A DNA stretch of 64,000 bases from Nitrospira sp. BO4 (GCA_030144965.1 JAMPUU010000006.1:1-64000); one strand, 5' to 3'. Shown: positions 1-8,908, numbered from the stretch's first letter. Numbers and translations: made by a program. Notes: generated from the sequence alone by a model not told the origin.

Positions 1-559
1 GGAGCAGGAGCAGAAACTCTTAACTCACCTGTCCGTAGAAACGGGGTAGAACCCACCCAGCACACTCGCTCTGAGCCCTAGCTTGACTCTACCGATATCA
101 GGCATTGCATCCTCCAAGACTGAATAGAAGGCCTATGGAAAACGAAAGCAACGGCTGGATCCTCTTGCTATTCCAGACGATTTCCAAAGCCACTGAACAT
201 TCATAGGGATCATCAAAACGCTATCCTGGGTTACAACACTCGTTAATACATTCCATGAATTCTAATTGGATTTCAGAAAACGAACTTGAAGGGCGAATGT
301 ACTTGCAGAGAAGGAGGAAGAGTTATCGTTAGTCAGAATACTAATACGTGAGCCTCATTATAGTTCCGGGATCACATGGCAGCGTTTCCTCATGCCTGCA
401 ATGCAGAAAAAGCCATTCAACGCGACGGCACCAAGAAGCAACGGAAACGGCCTCAACCGGAAAGGCTGGGGCTCGAGGCTTGGCCTCAATTACGAAAAGA
501 CAATAAAGAGGCCAGCAAGTCAACCGAAGAAAAGAACACCTGCGGGTTGATGACTCTTT
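1..559. other. stretch without a supportable gene
   Basis: No ORF here has a recognisable domain, a good ribosome-binding site and a plausible composition together. The longest frames (about 60-68 codons near 340-580) overlap each other on opposite strands and read as low-complexity basic peptides. The left edge may hold the tail of a feature that starts outside the window. Confidence 0.4.
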
Positions 560-590
560 CCGGCGGCACCAATAAGGGATGAGCCGCCGG
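560..590 (-). terminator. perfect 8-bp hairpin just downstream of tmRNA
   Basis: On the minus strand CCGGCGGC and GCCGCCGG form a perfect 8-bp stem around a 15-nt loop, starting 17 bases beyond the CCA end of tmRNA. There is no clear U-tract after it, so it could be a weak intrinsic terminator or a processing/protective stem for the tmRNA precursor. Confidence 0.45.
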
Positions 591-607
591 CCCGCGCAAG
601 CGAGGTT

Positions 608-957
608 TGGTGGAGGCGAGGGGAGTTGAACCCCTGTCCGAAGATCGTCAGTGCACTGCGTCTACATGTGTAGCCGACAATTTAAGTTTCGCAGCCATCC
701 ACGCCTATCGGCAAGCTTAGAACAGCCGCTAGCCCAGAAAGTTCTTATCCTCGGCCGCTGAGCACCGGCTTGGGACCAGCCCGCTGCATCGCGCCATTCC
801 ACCCCCGCGGGCCTCAGATGGAACGACGTCTCAGCCTAAATTAGGCTGCGAGTGCCAGTTCTTGATTGGCAGTTGCATTTTCCCGGAGGGTTACGAGTCC
901 CCGAGAGCTCGACATGCGACAGTGACCTCAGTATCCCCGTCGAAACCGGTCGCCCCC
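608..957 (-). ncRNA. ssrA: transfer-messenger RNA (tmRNA)
   Basis: Rescues stalled ribosomes: its tRNA-like part is charged with alanine and its short reading frame tags the unfinished protein for proteolysis. The minus strand starts with GGGGGCGACCGG followed by the typical GATTCGACGGGGAT-like segment (here GTTTCGACGGGGAT). It ends with a T-arm (GAGTTGAACCCCTG region), the acceptor strand and an encoded CCA at 610-608. The tag frame lies at 876-841 and reads ATANQELALAA followed by TAA, so it ends in the LAA protease-recognition motif. The length, 350 nt, is normal for a one-piece tmRNA. A dispersed repeat sits immediately upstream, so the promoter is not obvious. Confidence 0.96.
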
Positions 958-965
958 TTTCGTGT

Positions 966-1054
966 ACTTTGTGAAGCGTTACCACTCGTCATTCGTGAAG
1001 CGCAAAACACCAACGGACTTCATGCGAGATACGCTTCACGTTTCACGAACGACG
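966..1054. repeat. dispersed palindromic repeat, copy A
   Basis: Contains GTGAAGCG twice (near 970 and 995) and, in the opposite orientation, CGAGATACGCTTCACG followed by TTTCACGAACGACG (1026-1054). The right half matches the repeat at 49395-49430 at about 28 of 30 positions, and related halves occur near 39.0, 39.3 and 49.25 kb. It lies between tmRNA and the NnrS gene, directly upstream of tmRNA. Confidence 0.7.
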
Positions 1055-1120
1055 TGCGTTATAGATACTAATGATACCGCACAGGTCAATGGGACGCCAG
1101 TCGTTCTTCTTGTGAAACCC

Positions 1121-2365
1121 CTACTCATCCAGGCTCGGCCGGACAAGGAAGGGGCCATAATGAAGGGCAAAGAGAAGATATGCTCCACCCCAGCTAAGCG
1201 CCGACAAGCCCATCATTGCATGGGTCAGCGCCGTGGGAGTGTCGGGGTTCGGAGCAAAGATGCGGAGCAAGGCCCCGAGATTGATCATCAGGTAGATCGC
1301 GACGGTGAGCCGATCGGCATGTCGTGGTCGTCCCGTGTGGCCAAGGCTTGCTCGGGTCATCACCGCCAACGTCATCGTGCCCATCGCCCCGGTGGTGAGA
1401 AGATGGACCGCGTTGGCAGTTGACAACCCAAGCCCCAGAATCGATGCGCCAAGGACTACCAAAAACAGTCCCACCCATCCGTAGCCTACGTGGAGAATCA
1501 ACACCAATGGCTCTGGCCAGGTCTTCCACCTGGTCCAGCGCAGCAATCGCCCCAGACTCGCCATCCCAGCCACGATGAGCATGACTCCTGCCAAGAGGCT
1601 CTCCGGCTGAATAATCCAGGTGACGGCACCCGCGAGCACCAGGGCGATCGCAATCCCATCCACCGGAGTAAACACCTCCGGCAGCTCGGATATGTTGCGT
1701 TCACTCAAGAACTCGCGCGTGAAGGTGGGCGTGAGACGTCCGCCGATGATCGTCAACATCAGCGTCATGACCGACAGGGCGAGACGCTCAGGAAAATCCG
1801 TGGGCGCGGCGCGCAATGCCGATAGGTGGAAGAGGATATTGGCACAGGCATAGAAACTCACCAACACCCCGATCGGCGCGCGATCCCACGTTCGCGCGGC
1901 AACAATCTCCCGCCACACGTAGGCGGCCAGCGCGACCAGAAAGGCTCCGTCAACCGCTGCAGCTATAGACGCACCCGCCCACGGGAACACGATCAGCAGT
2001 CGCCCTCCCAGCCACAGCAGGAACAGCATGAGCAACGGCACGCCCCTGAGCGGCATACGGTCGGTCCAGTTGGGCATAGCCGTCAACAAAAATCCCGCGA
2101 TCAACGCCGGCAGATACCCGAACAGCATCTCGTGGACGTGCCATTCGCGCGGAGGATAGAGAAAATCCACCTGCACCCGGCCCGCGAACAGAGCGACCCA
2201 GGCCAGGACAGCGAGACCGGCAAACAGCGCCGCTCCCAGAAAGAAGGGTCGAAACCCGTACGACAAGAACGCCGGCCCGTCGTAGGGCGGAAATGTCGGT
2301 TTCTCGTCCCCTTGAGCCGCGGGCACCACTGGTTGACTGGCGATTGGAATTTCTTTCGATGACAT
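1121..2365 (-). CDS. NnrS family membrane protein
   Basis: A 414-residue polytopic membrane protein with about 12 hydrophobic segments. The N-terminal motif around FLSYGFRPFFLGAALFAG, the WHVHEMLFGY segment near residue 75 and the GGRLTPTFTREFL segment near residue 208 are hallmarks of the NnrS family. NnrS proteins bind haem and copper and protect iron pools from nitric-oxide stress in denitrifiers and relatives. A role in coping with reactive nitrogen species fits a nitrite-using organism, but substrate and function here are inferred from the family. It is transcribed alone on the minus strand; about 160 bp separate its start from the tyrosinase stop. The ribosome-binding site before ATG 2365 is weak (CAGG very close to the start). 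Confidence 0.88.
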   Translation of the reverse strand: MSSKEIPIASQPVVPAAQGDEKPTFPPYDGPAFLSYGFRPFFLGAALFAGLAVLAWVALFAGRVQVDFLYPPREWHVHEMLFGYLPALIAGFLLTAMPNWTDRMPLRGVPLLMLFLLWLGGRLLIVFPWAGASIAAAVDGAFLVALAAYVWREIVAARTWDRAPIGVLVSFYACANILFHLSALRAAPTDFPERLALSVMTLMLTIIGGRLTPTFTREFLSERNISELPEVFTPVDGIAIALVLAGAVTWIIQPESLLAGVMLIVAGMASLGRLLRWTRWKTWPEPLVLILHVGYGWVGLFLVVLGASILGLGLSTANAVHLLTTGAMGTMTLAVMTRASLGHTGRPRHADRLTVAIYLMINLGALLRIFAPNPDTPTALTHAMMGLSALSWGGAYLLFALHYGPFLVRPSLDE

Positions 2366-2527
2366 CCTGAAAGGGATTCTCGACGGTGGGTCGGAAGCTT
2401 GTCAACTCAAAGGAGATGATACGTGACGGTCCGACAGAGAATGGGCTGACTATCTGATAGACACGAGGGCTACTTAGCTAAGAGTGCCGCTCCTTAAAAG
2501 AATCGCGGTAGAGCGCTGTGCTTCCCA

Positions 2528-3484
2528 CTACACTTCAATCGAGTCATAGACATAAATAGACCGTACATCGAGCATGTCGGCCGGTGTCATCGGTGCCGAG
2601 ATTAACGAAGACATCTCATCGTTGATCCGATGTCCTTGTAAGAAGGCCGGTGCGCTCTGGAGTGGACGGTACGTTCGTCCATGCTCAGTCAGCCAGGCCT
2701 CCCACAGACGATCGATATTGCAGTGATTCATATAGAAGACGGGGTCATTGGGCGAGGTAGACGGCAACATGTCCCCGCCAACCCACACGTGTACGCGATT
2801 ATGCAAAGCCGGCGCATCGGGCGGTGCCCATCCTTCAGATCGATTACGGAACCCCGCCGAGGTGGTGTCCCAATTTGGCGTGTCATATGGCGTCAACGCG
2901 AGCACACCTTCCGTGTCGGTTTTGTCGGGTAGAGTTTGAATAAACGAGCCCAGCGCGCGAGACAATCCCCGATTGCTCTGCGCCAGCTGTCCGTTTTCAT
3001 CCGCTTCGATTCGCACGCGAAAACTGGTAGGGTTCCCGGACCTAAACCGGAAGGGTCCGGTCCGCACGGGAGTACCCGTCCCTCCCATTGCACTGGCTCG
3101 CCAAACTCGTGATCGTCGCTGCTGCGCTGCCGTGCGCTGTCCATCGGTGGCCCAATCCCAGTAGGGCAAACCGAACGTCGCGTCGTTTAACACCCGTTGA
3201 AGATTGAGCTCCAGCTGAATCAGCATGAAGCGATGCCAGGGGAAAAACACGGGGCCGCGGTGAGCGGCATTTCGATCCCCTTGGTCCGGCGGCGTCATCG
3301 TCATCATGGCCGTGTGATGCCACACCACAAAGAGGTCATATGTGCTCACAGGTGTCGACGGACCGGGGATACCCAGACTCGAGGTTGTCGGTCCGGGAAA
3401 CTCTTGTTTCAGAAGATTGACCCCTCGCGCGTACTGTTGTCTAGCCACGGCATTCGTCAACAGATTGGGTCGCGTGACAGCCAT
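2528..3484 (-). CDS. tyrosinase family copper oxidase
   Basis: Type-3 copper protein, 318 residues, expected to oxidise phenols or catechols. The CuA histidines are visible in the VVWHHTAM segment (about 56-57), AHRG (75) and FFPWHRFML (84). The CuB site comprises HNRVHVWVGG (228 and 232) and NDPVFYMNHCNIDRLWE (254). The PYWDWA segment at 107-112 is also typical. It lacks an obvious signal peptide, as do many bacterial tyrosinases that are exported by piggy-backing on a chaperone. The start at 3484 has an excellent AGGAGG five bases upstream. It follows the His-rich 125-residue gene by 9 bp, so the two are almost certainly co-transcribed. Possible roles are melanin-like polymer formation, phenol modification or copper handling; the natural substrate cannot be told from sequence. 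Confidence 0.92.
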   Translation of the reverse strand: MAVTRPNLLTNAVARQQYARGVNLLKQEFPGPTTSSLGIPGPSTPVSTYDLFVVWHHTAMMTMTPPDQGDRNAAHRGPVFFPWHRFMLIQLELNLQRVLNDATFGLPYWDWATDGQRTAAQQRRSRVWRASAMGGTGTPVRTGPFRFRSGNPTSFRVRIEADENGQLAQSNRGLSRALGSFIQTLPDKTDTEGVLALTPYDTPNWDTTSAGFRNRSEGWAPPDAPALHNRVHVWVGGDMLPSTSPNDPVFYMNHCNIDRLWEAWLTEHGRTYRPLQSAPAFLQGHRINDEMSSLISAPMTPADMLDVRSIYVYDSIEV

Positions 3485-3493
3485 CGTAACCTC

Positions 3494-3871
3494 CTAGCGG
3501 TGAGCGTGTTTCGCCCCATGCATGCCGCCTTGCTTCTTGGGCTTGGCTTTCTTTGGGAAGCGGTCCGGGAACACAGCGATAATGGCTTTCACCATATCAA
3601 CCGCCGAAGCGAAGGACAGATTGGGCACCGGGTGATAGTGAACATGGCCGTCATTGGTTACCCCCAAATGCCCCATCACCGGTCGTCCATCCACTTCGAT
3701 GGCATATCGTGTCTTCACAACGATGTGATGCCCTCGATACTCGGCCGTCCGCACGGATTCAGCCCTGTGGTGAGGCAACCGCTGCGTCTGCTTCACGCGG
3801 CCGGCATTCTTGGTCACATAGGAGTGAATCGATTTGGTAGTGGGTCGCTCTATTTCGCGTCGCTTAGCCAT
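3494..3871 (-). CDS. small basic His-rich protein, probable tyrosinase partner
   Basis: A 125-residue protein not recognised as a named family. It is very basic, has a repeated V-K-T-x-Y / VDGRPVMGHLGVT-like beta-rich middle (about residues 45-85) and many histidines, including HVHYHP near residue 77 and a tail GGMHGAKHAHR. No signal peptide or membrane segment is seen. The start at 3871 has AGAGGAG seven bases upstream. Its stop is 9 bp from the tyrosinase start, which suggests a shared mRNA. Inference: it may help load copper or present the tyrosinase, analogous to the unrelated MelC1 caddie protein of Streptomyces. It could equally be a structural or substrate protein. Confidence 0.7.
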   Translation of the reverse strand: MAKRREIERPTTKSIHSYVTKNAGRVKQTQRLPHHRAESVRTAEYRGHHIVVKTRYAIEVDGRPVMGHLGVTNDGHVHYHPVPNLSFASAVDMVKAIIAVFPDRFPKKAKPKKQGGMHGAKHAHR

Positions 3872-4314
3872 AAGAGGTCTCCTCTGGCGGCTGTGAAGTA
3901 CATGACTCCCCCGTGCCGGTTCATATCATTAGCATCTTCCGTTGGGTGGCTCCAACCACAAAACTTCGTTGCCGGACAGTGGCCGGAATACTCGCGGAAT
4001 CAGTGTTGCGTTTCGCGAAACGAGATAGCTGTATCGTTTTGTCTTTTGTGCGTATCGCTCGAGATACCATCCGCGATTGCAATCCATTCCTGGAACTCAT
4101 GCGTAGAAGAGAAAGCGAGCTCCACAGACTGGTCTGCAAGCGCCTACTGGAGCCTGCTGGAAGGCCGCAAGGCATAACGGGACGATGGAAGGGAAATGGC
4201 TCGTGAAGCTGTGCCTTACTCTGGCACCAGCATTGCTTATTTCCTGAGCAGATGAAGGCATGGATCGCGGGTAGGGGCACCGGTTCTCAACGATTCAGCA
4301 AGGAGGGAGTTCCC
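3872..4314. other. intergenic stretch, nothing recognised
   Basis: About 440 bp between the divergent tyrosinase operon and the small zinc-ribbon gene. Frames of about 95-120 codons exist on both strands (3913-4206 plus, 3921-4280 minus), but they lie antisense to each other, lack ribosome-binding sites and resemble no family. It probably carries promoters for both flanking units. Confidence 0.4.
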
Positions 4315-4536
4315 ATGAAATGCACAAGGTGCTGCGGGCTGATGATCGTGGATCATCTACTGGACATGCAAGAAAGCTATCTGCCGATGTGGATGCGGGC
4401 ACACCGGTGTGTCACGTGCGGCAATATCGTTGATCCAGTGATCCAGCACAACCGTATGGTTCGGCGCGCACAGAGAGCCGAGCGGCTTGCATCACGGTTA
4501 GCACGTACGGCAGCTCAACCGGCACAGGCAGCGTAA
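4315..4536 (+). CDS. small zinc-ribbon protein
   Basis: A 73-residue protein with two cysteine pairs, CTRCCGLM near residue 3 and HRCVTCGNIVD near residue 29, spaced as in a zinc ribbon. A basic alanine/arginine-rich C-terminal tail follows. ATG 4315 is chosen because AAGGAGGGAG lies just upstream; the longer reading from 4252 has no such site. Similar small treble-cleft proteins are common in Nitrospira-like genomes and have no assigned function. It might bind nucleic acid through the basic tail, but that is speculation. It is convergent with recQ. Confidence 0.75.
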   Translation: MKCTRCCGLMIVDHLLDMQESYLPMWMRAHRCVTCGNIVDPVIQHNRMVRRAQRAERLASRLARTAAQPAQAA

Positions 4537-4635
4537 TGAGTGATCGAACGACTTGTCGACCCGAAGCAAGTTGTCCACCAAGACCCATGCGGGCAAGGCA
4601 GGTTGCGCGTGAGACCGAGAGCCGATCGTCGATGG

Positions 4636-6510
4636 CTATTGATCGCCGTTGACCACATTCAACACTCGCCGGCCATACCGTTCTGCCTTCGCGTCGCCGA
4701 TGCCGGGAATCTCCAACAAGGCGGCATGCGTCACGGGCTTGGAACCGGCAATAGCCTTCAACGTTTTGTCGTGAAAAATGACAAACGGGGCAACGCCCTC
4801 TTCCTCGGCAAGTTCGGTGCGGAGCTGTCTGAGCCGTTCGAAGAGCTGTGGATCCGGCGGGATAGAGGCGGCATACACGCGACTCTGCTTCTTCACCGAT
4901 AAATCGGACTGATGTTCCTCTCCCTGTGTGAAGATCACGGTGCGAAACCCTTGCAGAACCTCTCGCCCAGTGCGCGTCACATCGAGAGTGGGATACTCCG
5001 TGCCTTCGACCTGAAGATATCCTGAGTCGATGAGGCCCTTCACCAAGCCGGTCAGAGACAGCTTCGTCTGTGCTCGACAAGTCCCATATGTCGGACAGGC
5101 TTCTGCACCGTAGGCCAGCAGCACTTTTGAACGGCTTCCACGAAGAATGTCGACGATTCGATTCATGCCGAACCGTCCCATACACCAGGATACGGTTTCC
5201 AAGATCGCCTTCTCGGAAACGGCAGGATCGTGAGTAATCGTCCGGCCCTGTTGCCGCAGCGGTGCGACACACCGATCACACAGGCTGCAAGGGCCCAAGG
5301 CCAGCTCGGCTTCATCGCTGAAGTACTCAAGAATCGCGAGCTGCCGGCAAGTCGATACCGATACATATCCCAGCATTTCTTGAAGGAGCGTCCTCATTCG
5401 CCCGGCACGTTCAACGCCTTCAGGATCTCGTGACGCCTGCTCAATGAAGTATTCCTGCGTGGCCAGATCACGCTCGTGGAACAGCAACACACAGGCAGCG
5501 GGACGTCCGTCGCGACCGGCACGCCCGACCTCTTGATAATAGGCTTCCACACTCCCTGGAATGTCGAAATGCACGACCAATCGGACGTCCGACTTATCGA
5601 TGCCCATGCCGAAGGCATTCGTCGCGGCCAAAATCCTCAGCCTCCCCTGGCGAAAATCGTCATGGACGAGTCGCCGTTCCTCATCCGAAAGACCGGCATG
5701 ATAGTAGCCGACCGAAGGGTGAGATTGTCCCAGCCATGCCGCAACCTCCTCTACCGCCCTGCGGGTGGCGCAATAGACGAGGATCGTGCCCTTCTCCGTC
5801 TCGCGAACCAAGCGTTCCAGCGTCGTCAGTTTTTCCCCCCGTGACTGACAGAGGTGGACGGACAAGGCAAGATTGGCCCGGCGAAAACCTGCGACCAATC
5901 GGAATGGATCGCGGAGCGACAGCCGCTGGCAGAGATCCGTTTGCACTCGAGTGGTGGCCGTAGCAGTCAGCGCCAGACAGGGAGGATTTGTAAGTTGCCG
6001 GCGTAAGTGACCGATCTTGAGATAATCAGGCCTGAAATCATGGCCCCATTGGGAAATGCAGTGCGCTTCGTCGACCACCAGTAATGAAACCCAGAGAGAA
6101 CGCAACAGTTGGAGAAACCCCTCATGCTGCATCCGTTCCGGCGCTAGATAGAGCAGCTGAAGCCGCCGCTGCTGGAGATCCTGCATCACGCGGTTCTTTT
6201 CAAACCCGGTGAGGCCGGAGTGAAACGCCGCCGCAGCAATCTTCCGCTGCTTCATGGCAGTCACTTGATCTTGCATCAACGCGATGAGCGGAGAAATCAC
6301 CAGCGTCAGCCCCGGCAAGAGGGTCGCCGGTAATTGATAGCAGAGCGACTTTCCCTGTCCGGTCGGCATGACTGCCATCGCATCTCGCCCAGCCAACACC
6401 TCGCGAATGACTTCTTCCTGGCCTGGCCGAAACGTCGCAAAACCGAATCGTTCGCTGAGCTGTCGAGTCAGATCATCCACGGTGAGGTGAACTGGAGCGA
6501 TTTTTCCCAT
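4636..6510 (-). CDS. recQ: ATP-dependent DNA helicase RecQ
   Basis: A 3'-5' superfamily-2 helicase for recombination and repair of stalled forks, 624 residues, full length. Motif I MPTGQGKS is at 48-55, the DEAH box at 147-150, and the LTATAT motif III and the GRAGRDG motif VI are intact. A zinc-binding cysteine cluster (YFSDEAELALGPCSLCDRC) follows near residue 400, then the winged-helix RQC region. A C-terminal HRDC domain starts near residue 550 (PQLFERLRQLRTELAEEE) and contains the ALLEIPGIGDAKAERYG helix-hairpin-helix-like segment. It stands alone on the minus strand. The ribosome-binding site before ATG 6510 is weak. Confidence 0.96.
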   Translation of the reverse strand: MGKIAPVHLTVDDLTRQLSERFGFATFRPGQEEVIREVLAGRDAMAVMPTGQGKSLCYQLPATLLPGLTLVISPLIALMQDQVTAMKQRKIAAAAFHSGLTGFEKNRVMQDLQQRRLQLLYLAPERMQHEGFLQLLRSLWVSLLVVDEAHCISQWGHDFRPDYLKIGHLRRQLTNPPCLALTATATTRVQTDLCQRLSLRDPFRLVAGFRRANLALSVHLCQSRGEKLTTLERLVRETEKGTILVYCATRRAVEEVAAWLGQSHPSVGYYHAGLSDEERRLVHDDFRQGRLRILAATNAFGMGIDKSDVRLVVHFDIPGSVEAYYQEVGRAGRDGRPAACVLLFHERDLATQEYFIEQASRDPEGVERAGRMRTLLQEMLGYVSVSTCRQLAILEYFSDEAELALGPCSLCDRCVAPLRQQGRTITHDPAVSEKAILETVSWCMGRFGMNRIVDILRGSRSKVLLAYGAEACPTYGTCRAQTKLSLTGLVKGLIDSGYLQVEGTEYPTLDVTRTGREVLQGFRTVIFTQGEEHQSDLSVKKQSRVYAASIPPDPQLFERLRQLRTELAEEEGVAPFVIFHDKTLKAIAGSKPVTHAALLEIPGIGDAKAERYGRRVLNVVNGDQ

Positions 6511-6631
6511 AGTGCTTAGGTTGGATCATCCAAGCACTCCCGCTTATCCATGTAGAATCGTCGCTAGGCTAGGCACGCCGGGGGAAGGAGTCAAGAGACG
6601 TGTGCGTAAGCGGACTTGGTTATGGAAACTG

Positions 6632-7153
6632 TCAGGCCGCCAGTGAACCGGAAGGAGAACTCTGGTCCATCGCCGTGCTCGGTGCGTCGAGTCGCCCGCC
6701 CTTTGGTAGGCAGGTGCTTACTTTGTACAGAATCAGGGCTCTCAAATCTTCATCAATGTAAGAGAGCGCCTCTCGTACCCCGACGGCATCACCGTCCTCA
6801 GCCAAGTGGGCGGCAATTCCGATGAGCGGCAATACGCCATACTGACCCATGGCCTGCGCGATCTCGATGGCTCCTGATCGGTGCCCGGCCTTGACGAAGA
6901 CTTGAGGAAGCTCAAGGTAGAAGTGGCTTGCCAACAACGACGGATCGGGACATGAGAGGATTGTGTCCTTGACGGCCTGCACGTCCCCGCGTTCCGATTG
7001 GATGAACAGCATCATTTGCCAGACTTCCCGCAGATACCGTCTGTCGACCATTCCACTGACGGTGTGTCGCGCGCCAACGGTATCGCCCGCCAATGCTTGT
7101 CTGATCGCGTGGTTCTTCAACTGTTCATCCGTGAGTGTTTGGGTTGGCATCAT
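6632..7153 (-). CDS. helical-repeat protein of unknown function
   Basis: A 173-residue soluble protein. It is almost entirely alpha-helical, with alternating helices such as EQLKNHAIRQALAGD, RYLREVWQMMLFIQSERGD and SGAIEIAQAMGQYG, in the style of TPR/HEAT-like repeats. No catalytic motif or signal peptide is seen. ATG 7153 is preferred over the upstream ATG 7189 because AGGAG lies seven bases before it. It stands alone on the minus strand. A protein-protein interaction role is plausible, but no function can be assigned. Confidence 0.7.
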   Translation of the reverse strand: MMPTQTLTDEQLKNHAIRQALAGDTVGARHTVSGMVDRRYLREVWQMMLFIQSERGDVQAVKDTILSCPDPSLLASHFYLELPQVFVKAGHRSGAIEIAQAMGQYGVLPLIGIAAHLAEDGDAVGVREALSYIDEDLRALILYKVSTCLPKGGRLDAPSTAMDQSSPSGSLAA

Positions 7154-7402
7154 GTCTGGGCTCCTCTCTACATTCGATTGGAGTATCAAATCGGAACGTT
7201 TCCGAACGCCTGGGTGAAAATGTATCGGTGAAAGCGGTTCTTGTCGACATTTTCACGCCAAATTGACAGCCCCATCCGCCGCGCAATCTGCAGACCAGTC
7301 CAACGATGCGCCATCCATTGAACGTGTCGGCCGGTTTCCTTGGAAGACGATGCAGAATTGGAGTCTATCTGCGAGCAATGAAGCGGAAAGGATAGGACGA
7401 AA

Positions 7403-7819
7403 TCACGAAAACTCCTTCACTGCAAGAAACCATCTCGGCTTCATGCGGCCGAAATCCGTCCGGACATGGCGTGTGAGACTCGGACCCGAATCCAGCACGT
7501 AGGCCCTGCCGGGATCTCGGACAAAGACCACCCAATGCCAGTATGCTCGCCCTCTCATCCGATGCCACTTGATTGCCAAGAGCGCTCGACTCGGCAGCGC
7601 TTCCCACGAAACAAACGGCAGCACTCTTGACGACGCGTGACGCCGATAGTACTTGAGGAGCCGACGCACATACGCCGTCTCCGACCACAAGCGGCTGTCC
7701 GCCGCAGAGATGCCCATCCGGTTGGCCACACGCTTTGCGGCGCCATAACTCACGCCGGAGAGCGCCGCGACACTGGCGATGCCGCAGCCGGTTTGTTCCC
7801 GTTGGATCACCGGCTTCAT
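7403..7819 (-). CDS. C39-like / papain-fold cysteine peptidase
   Basis: A 138-residue protein beginning MKPVIQREQTGCGIASVAALSG, the typical N-terminus of C39-like peptidases with the nucleophilic Cys in GCGIAS (about residue 12). A later HWVVFVRD supplies the histidine and VLDSG the acidic residue. It has no ABC transporter domain or signal peptide. Its ATG shares one base with the stop of the acetyltransferase gene (TGATG at 7821-7817), so translation is probably coupled. An in-frame upstream start (7936) would lie inside the acetyltransferase gene and is less likely. Whether it cuts peptides or is a non-proteolytic papain-fold protein is unknown. Confidence 0.75.
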   Translation of the reverse strand: MKPVIQREQTGCGIASVAALSGVSYGAAKRVANRMGISAADSRLWSETAYVRRLLKYYRRHASSRVLPFVSWEALPSRALLAIKWHRMRGRAYWHWVVFVRDPGRAYVLDSGPSLTRHVRTDFGRMKPRWFLAVKEFS

Positions 7820-8289
7820 CACAGCTCCAATTTCAACTTGCGCCCACCGGAGAGGGTGAAGTGGTTCCGTTGATAGAAGCTCAGCGTCCGATCGAAGTGC
7901 GGTAACGGAGGAGTGGTGACTTCGAGACGTGTCCATCCTCGTTGCCGGCCAATTCTTTGAGCTTCGGCAAGTAGTGCTGATCCAATCCCATGCGAACGGT
8001 ACGCCGACCGGACATAGAATTCCGGGATCGTTCCATACACACCTCCGGTGTACAGCGCATAACTTTCATAGAGAGCAAGCACTCCAACCGGCTTGTCTTC
8101 CGCCCGCGCGAGCAACACGGTGTACAGTCCCTCCGCCATCCAGGAGCGTGCTCGACCGACAGTCTCGGCAACATCGAAATCAAAACTCTTGTCGCTCACG
8201 AGGGCCATGATCTCATGCAACAGTTCCCCCACCATCGTCGCAATGGCCTCCGCGTCATCAGCTTCTGCAAGCGCCAGTTGAAATGTCAT
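7819..8289 (-). CDS. GNAT family N-acetyltransferase
   Basis: A 156-residue acetyl-CoA-dependent acyltransferase. The fold signature is clear: the N-terminal strand-helix LALAEADDAEAIATMVGEL, the central PVGVLALYESYALYTGGVYGTIPEFYV strands, and motif A VRSAYRSHGIGSALLAEAQRIGRQRG with the RxxGxG/A pyrophosphate loop. The C-terminal part (FDRTLSFYQRNHFTLSG) is the usual helix-strand end. It overlaps the C39-like peptidase gene by one base. The substrate is unknown; the pairing could mean the two act on the same peptide or protein, which is inference only. Confidence 0.88.
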   Translation of the reverse strand: MTFQLALAEADDAEAIATMVGELLHEIMALVSDKSFDFDVAETVGRARSWMAEGLYTVLLARAEDKPVGVLALYESYALYTGGVYGTIPEFYVRSAYRSHGIGSALLAEAQRIGRQRGWTRLEVTTPPLPHFDRTLSFYQRNHFTLSGGRKLKLEL

Positions 8290-8614
8290 AAATACTCAAG
8301 ACGGAGGCTACTCGGCGGGCGTGGCCCAGTCAACGAGGATATGCAGTCGTGGATTCATCTTCACGGAGGATCAGGTACGGGTTGTCTAGATACTGGTTTG
8401 TTGGCGGTAATTGTCAATCGGGTTATACTTGCCTCAGATCAAAAGTGTGTTCCCGGGTGAGCATCATGACTAAGGGCGAAGGCCTTCACAGATTGTGCTG
8501 GGGACTGCCGACTTAACCCATTGGCTTTCTTGACACTTTTCGCAGGCGGCCGTCCCCGCTGTTTCTTTCCTCTCTTCACTTGCGCACCTGAAAACTCCAG
8601 ATATACTTTCCCTC
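8290..8614. other. intergenic stretch, nothing recognised
   Basis: About 325 bp between the divergent GNAT gene and the first HicB-like gene. No convincing ORF, RNA or repeat was seen. It presumably holds the promoters of both flanking genes. Confidence 0.4.
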
Positions 8615-8908
8615 ATGCATTCCACTAAATACATCATCTTGCAGGAACAAAACGGGTGGCGCGGGTATCTGGAGGGCTATCCAGAGTTTGAAGCGCATGG
8701 TAACTCGTTCGAGGAGCTGCAGTTCAAGCTGTGGCAACTGCATCAAGAGCTCACCGCCCGGGAGCAAGAACAGGACCAATACCAGCAGAGTGAGTACAAC
8801 CAGCATCACAGTCACACCCCCACGATGTCCCGTCCGATGTCGCGCGCCCAGATCAAGCGCCGAGCACGGGTTGAACAGCTCCTGTCCACGATGATCAGCA
8901 ATCACTGA
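8615..8908 (+). CDS. HicB-like small protein (copy 1)
   Basis: A 97-residue protein whose first 50 residues (YIILQEQNGWRGYLEGYP then EFEAHGNSFEELQFKLWQL) follow the HicB antitoxin partial RNase-H fold: a strand, a Y-P turn, then a G-x-S/T-x-EEL helix. The second half is Q/H-rich and ends in a basic helix (QIKRRARVEQLLSTM). No HicA toxin gene is next to it. The 56-residue protein encoded at 9352-9522 is clearly related over the first 48 residues. Function unknown; a solitary HicB-like regulator or a protein that merely shares the fold are both possible. Confidence 0.65.
   Translation: MHSTKYIILQEQNGWRGYLEGYPEFEAHGNSFEELQFKLWQLHQELTAREQEQDQYQQSEYNQHHSHTPTMSRPMSRAQIKRRARVEQLLSTMISNH

Noticed and set aside
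376..582. 68-codon frame before tmRNA on the plus strand
   Set aside because: Low-complexity, basic, no ribosome-binding site, and its 3' part runs over the hairpin next to tmRNA.
3913..4280. Overlapping frames on both strands (about 97 and 119 codons)
   Set aside because: They cover the same bases in opposite directions, lack ribosome-binding sites and resemble no family.
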